Origin: Lachnospiraceae bacterium UBA3863 | GTDB lineage: Bacteria > Bacillota > Clostridia > Lachnospirales > Lachnospiraceae | Length of the DNA stretch: 22,320 nucleotides | Assembly: GCA_002392385.1 (NCBI GenBank) | Contig: DGGX01000177.1 | Location: 1 to 22,320 of the forward strand | Direction: 5' to 3' | Shown: positions 20,520 to 22,320 of the stretch, piece after piece | How the letters are laid out: every line of letters begins with the position of its first letter | Numbering within the stretch: position 1 is the first letter of the stretch | Made by a program: the position numbers and the translations under genes | The notes under the pieces: generated by a model | Told to the model about the DNA's origin: nothing | Database searches by the model: none | What the model saw: the letters and a program-made list of their open reading frames with translations, nothing else

Positions 20520-22320
20520 TCAGGATTCCATCTTGGCGGCGGCACTGATGGCGGCGCGTTTGCGCAGGCGGGGATCCAGGATCTTCTTGCGCAGGCGCAG
20601 GTGGTTGGGGGTGACCTCCAGAAGCTCGTCTGTATCCACATACTCGATGGCCTGCTCCAGGCTCATGATCCGGGGCGGGGTGAGGCGGAGGGCCTCGTCC
20701 GCGCTGGAGGAGCGGGTGTTGGTCAGGTGTTTGGTCTTGCAGACGTTGACGTCGATGTCGACGGATTTGCCGCTCTGGCCCACGATCATGCCCTCATAGA
20801 CCTGCTCGCCGGGGCCGATGAAGAGCTGGCCGCGCTCCTGGGCGTTGAAGAGGCCGTAGGCCACGGCCGTGCCGGCTTCGAAGGCGATCAGGCTGCCCTG
20901 CTTGCGGAAGGCGATCTCGCCCTTGTAGGGGGCATAGGTATCGAAGATGGTATTCATGATGCCGTTGCCCTTGGTGTCGGTCATGAAGTCTCCGCGGTAG
21001 CCGATGAGGCCGCGGGAGGGAATGCTGAACTCCAGGCGGGTGAAACCGCCGTTGGCGGCGCCCATGTTGATGAGCTCGCCCTTTCTCTCGCCCAGCTTCT
21101 GGATGACGTTGCCGGCGAACTCCTCCGGGACGTCGATGAGGCAGCGCTCCATGGGCTCGAGGAGATGGCCCTTCTCGTCGCGGCGGTAGATGACCTCCGC
21201 CTTGCTGACGGCGAATTCATAGCCCTCACGGCGCATGGTCTCGATGAGGACGGAGAGATGGAGCTCGCCGCGGCCGGAGACCTTGAAGGACTCGGTGGTG
21301 TCGGTATCCTCCACCCGCAGGGAGACGTCGGTGTTGAGTTCCCTGTAGAGGCGGTCGCGCAGGTGACGGCTGGTGACATACTTGCCGTCCTTGCCGGCGA
21401 GGGGAGAATCGTTGACGTTGAAGGTCATAGCGATGGTGGGCTCGGAGATCTTCTGGAAGGGAATGGCTTCCGGGTTCTCGGGGGAGCAGAGGGTATCGCC
21501 GATGTGGAGGTCCTCGATGCCGGAGACGGCCACGATGGAGCCGATCCGGGCTTCCCGCACCTCCACGCGCTGCAGGCCCTCGAATTCGTAGAGCTTGCTG
21601 ATCTTGACGCGGCGCTTCTTGTCGGGATCGTGGTGGTTGACGATGACGCACTCCTGGTTGACACGCAGGACGCCGTTGTCCACCTTGCCGACGCCGATGC
21701 GGCCGACATATTCGTTGTAATCGATGGTGCTGACCAGCATCTGGGTGCCCGCTTCGGGATCGCCCTCGGGAGCGGGGATGTAGTCGATGATGGTCTCGAA
21801 GAGGGGCTTCATGCTGACGCCGGGGCTGCCCAGATCCAGGGTGGCGATGCCGGATTTAGCCGAAGCGAAGACAAAAGGACACTCGATCTGCTCGTCGTTG
21901 GCGCCCAGGTCCATGAGCAGCTCCAGCACCTCGTCGATGACGGCGGTGGGCCGTGCGCCGGGGCGGTCGATCTTGTTGATGCAGACGATGACCGGGAGCT
22001 CCAGGTCCATGGCCTTGCTCAGGACGAAACGGGTCTGGGGCATGGGGCCTTCGAAGGCGTCCACCACCAGGATGACACCGTTGACCATCTTGAGGACACG
22101 CTCCACTTCGCCGCCGAAGTCCGCGTGACCGGGGGTGTCGATGATGTTGATCTTGACGCCCTTGTAATAGACCGCCGTATTCTTGCTGAGGATGGTGATG
22201 CCGCGCTCGCGCTCGATGGCATTGGAGTCCATGACACGCTCCTGGACCTCCTGGTTGGCCCGGAATACGCCGCTCTGGTGCAGCAGGCCGTCCACAAGGG
22301 TGGTCTTGCCGTGGTCGACG
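20520..22320 (-). CDS. typA: TypA/BipA ribosome-associated GTPase (5' end outside window)
   Basis: About 599 codons are visible; the first ~15 residues are missing. All GTPase motifs are seen: [11 protein letters not shown] (G1), RERGIT (G2), [11 protein letters not shown] (G3), [10 protein letters not shown] (G4) and SAKSG (G5). The EF-G-like domains and the TypA-specific C-terminus follow ([13 protein letters not shown], then [11 protein letters not shown] and [17 protein letters not shown]). TypA binds ribosomes in a GTP-dependent way and supports assembly and growth in the cold or under stress. The gene is upstream of the M23 gene in the same direction, but a promoter and AT-rich spacer separate the two. 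Confidence 0.95.
   Translation of the reverse strand, partial: VDHGKTTLVDGLLHQSGVFRANQEVQERVMDSNAIERERGITILSKNTAVYYKGVKINIIDTPGHADFGGEVERVLKMVNGVILVVDAFEGPMPQTRFVLSKAMDLELPVIVCINKIDRPGARPTAVIDEVLELLMDLGANDEQIECPFVFASAKSGIATLDLGSPGVSMKPLFETIIDYIPAPEGDPEAGTQMLVSTIDYNEYVGRIGVGKVDNGVLRVNQECVIVNHHDPDKKRRVKISKLYEFEGLQRVEVREARIGSIVAVSGIEDLHIGDTLCSPENPEAIPFQKISEPTIAMTFNVNDSPLAGKDGKYVTSRHLRDRLYRELNTDVSLRVEDTDTTESFKVSGRGELHLSVLIETMRREGYEFAVSKAEVIYRRDEKGHLLEPMERCLIDVPEEFAGNVIQKLGERKGELINMGAANGGFTRLEFSIPSRGLIGYRGDFMTDTKGNGIMNTIFDTYAPYKGEIAFRKQGSLIAFEAGTAVAYGLFNAQERGQLFIGPGEQVYEGMIVGQSGKSVDIDVNVCKTKHLTNTRSSSADEALRLTPPRIMSLEQAIEYVDTDELLEVTPNHLRLRKKILDPRLRKRAAISAAAKMES

Noticed and set aside
1..22320. CRISPR array, defence island or toxin-antitoxin pair
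   Set aside because: No regularly spaced direct repeats of CRISPR type and no nuclease, toxin or antitoxin signatures were seen in any frame.

Overview
The window holds the right-hand part of an integrated siphophage (about 305-14463) followed by a block of bacterial housekeeping genes (about 14581-22320). An ISL3-type transposase gene runs off the left edge. The host genes are a PBP1A-like class A penicillin-binding protein, a YigZ/IMPACT protein, MgtE, a LytM/M23 peptidase with Lys/Thr/Ala/Glu-rich spacer, and TypA/BipA. Together with strong AGGAGG-type ribosome sites and fairly high GC, they suggest a Bacillota/Clostridia host, probably Lachnospiraceae-like; this is an inference from gene style, not a marker gene.

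Layout. 1-304 (minus): N-terminus of an ISL3 transposase, with hairpin and subterminal repeats out to about 503. 529-734: a rho-independent terminator and a structured non-coding leader that can be folded by hand into a tRNA-like cloverleaf. 735-4012: scaffold, major capsid protein, small capsid-linked protein, head-tail connector, head-closure, tail-completion and tail-terminator proteins. 4018-11363: tail tube, two tail-assembly chaperone frames joined by a likely programmed -1 frameshift, a 49-residue zinc-ribbon protein, tape measure, small distal-tail protein and a 946-residue tail-tip/fibre protein. 11377-14428: membrane protein, holin and two consecutive, differently built endolysins. 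Integrase, terminase and portal are not in the window and would lie to the left. The prophage right boundary should be between 14428 and about 14590.

Host part. A penicillin-binding protein gene (minus) ends in a strong terminator facing the prophage. It shares a divergent control region (17156-17325), with two extended -10 promoters, with the yigZ-mgtE pair (plus). mgtE converges on a secreted M23 peptidase (minus) over a shared bidirectional terminator. typA (minus, 5' end missing) follows.

How the parts work together. The phage genes form one late transcription unit with overlapping or closely spaced starts, which builds capsid and then tail and ends in lysis. The most interesting items are the tRNA-like leader before the scaffold gene, the double slippery site in the tail chaperone pair, the tandem endolysins with three catalytic domains, the exact 28-residue repeats in the tape measure, and the inverted repeat at the predicted start of the M23 peptidase transcript. 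No defence system, CRISPR array or obviously new multi-gene system was found.
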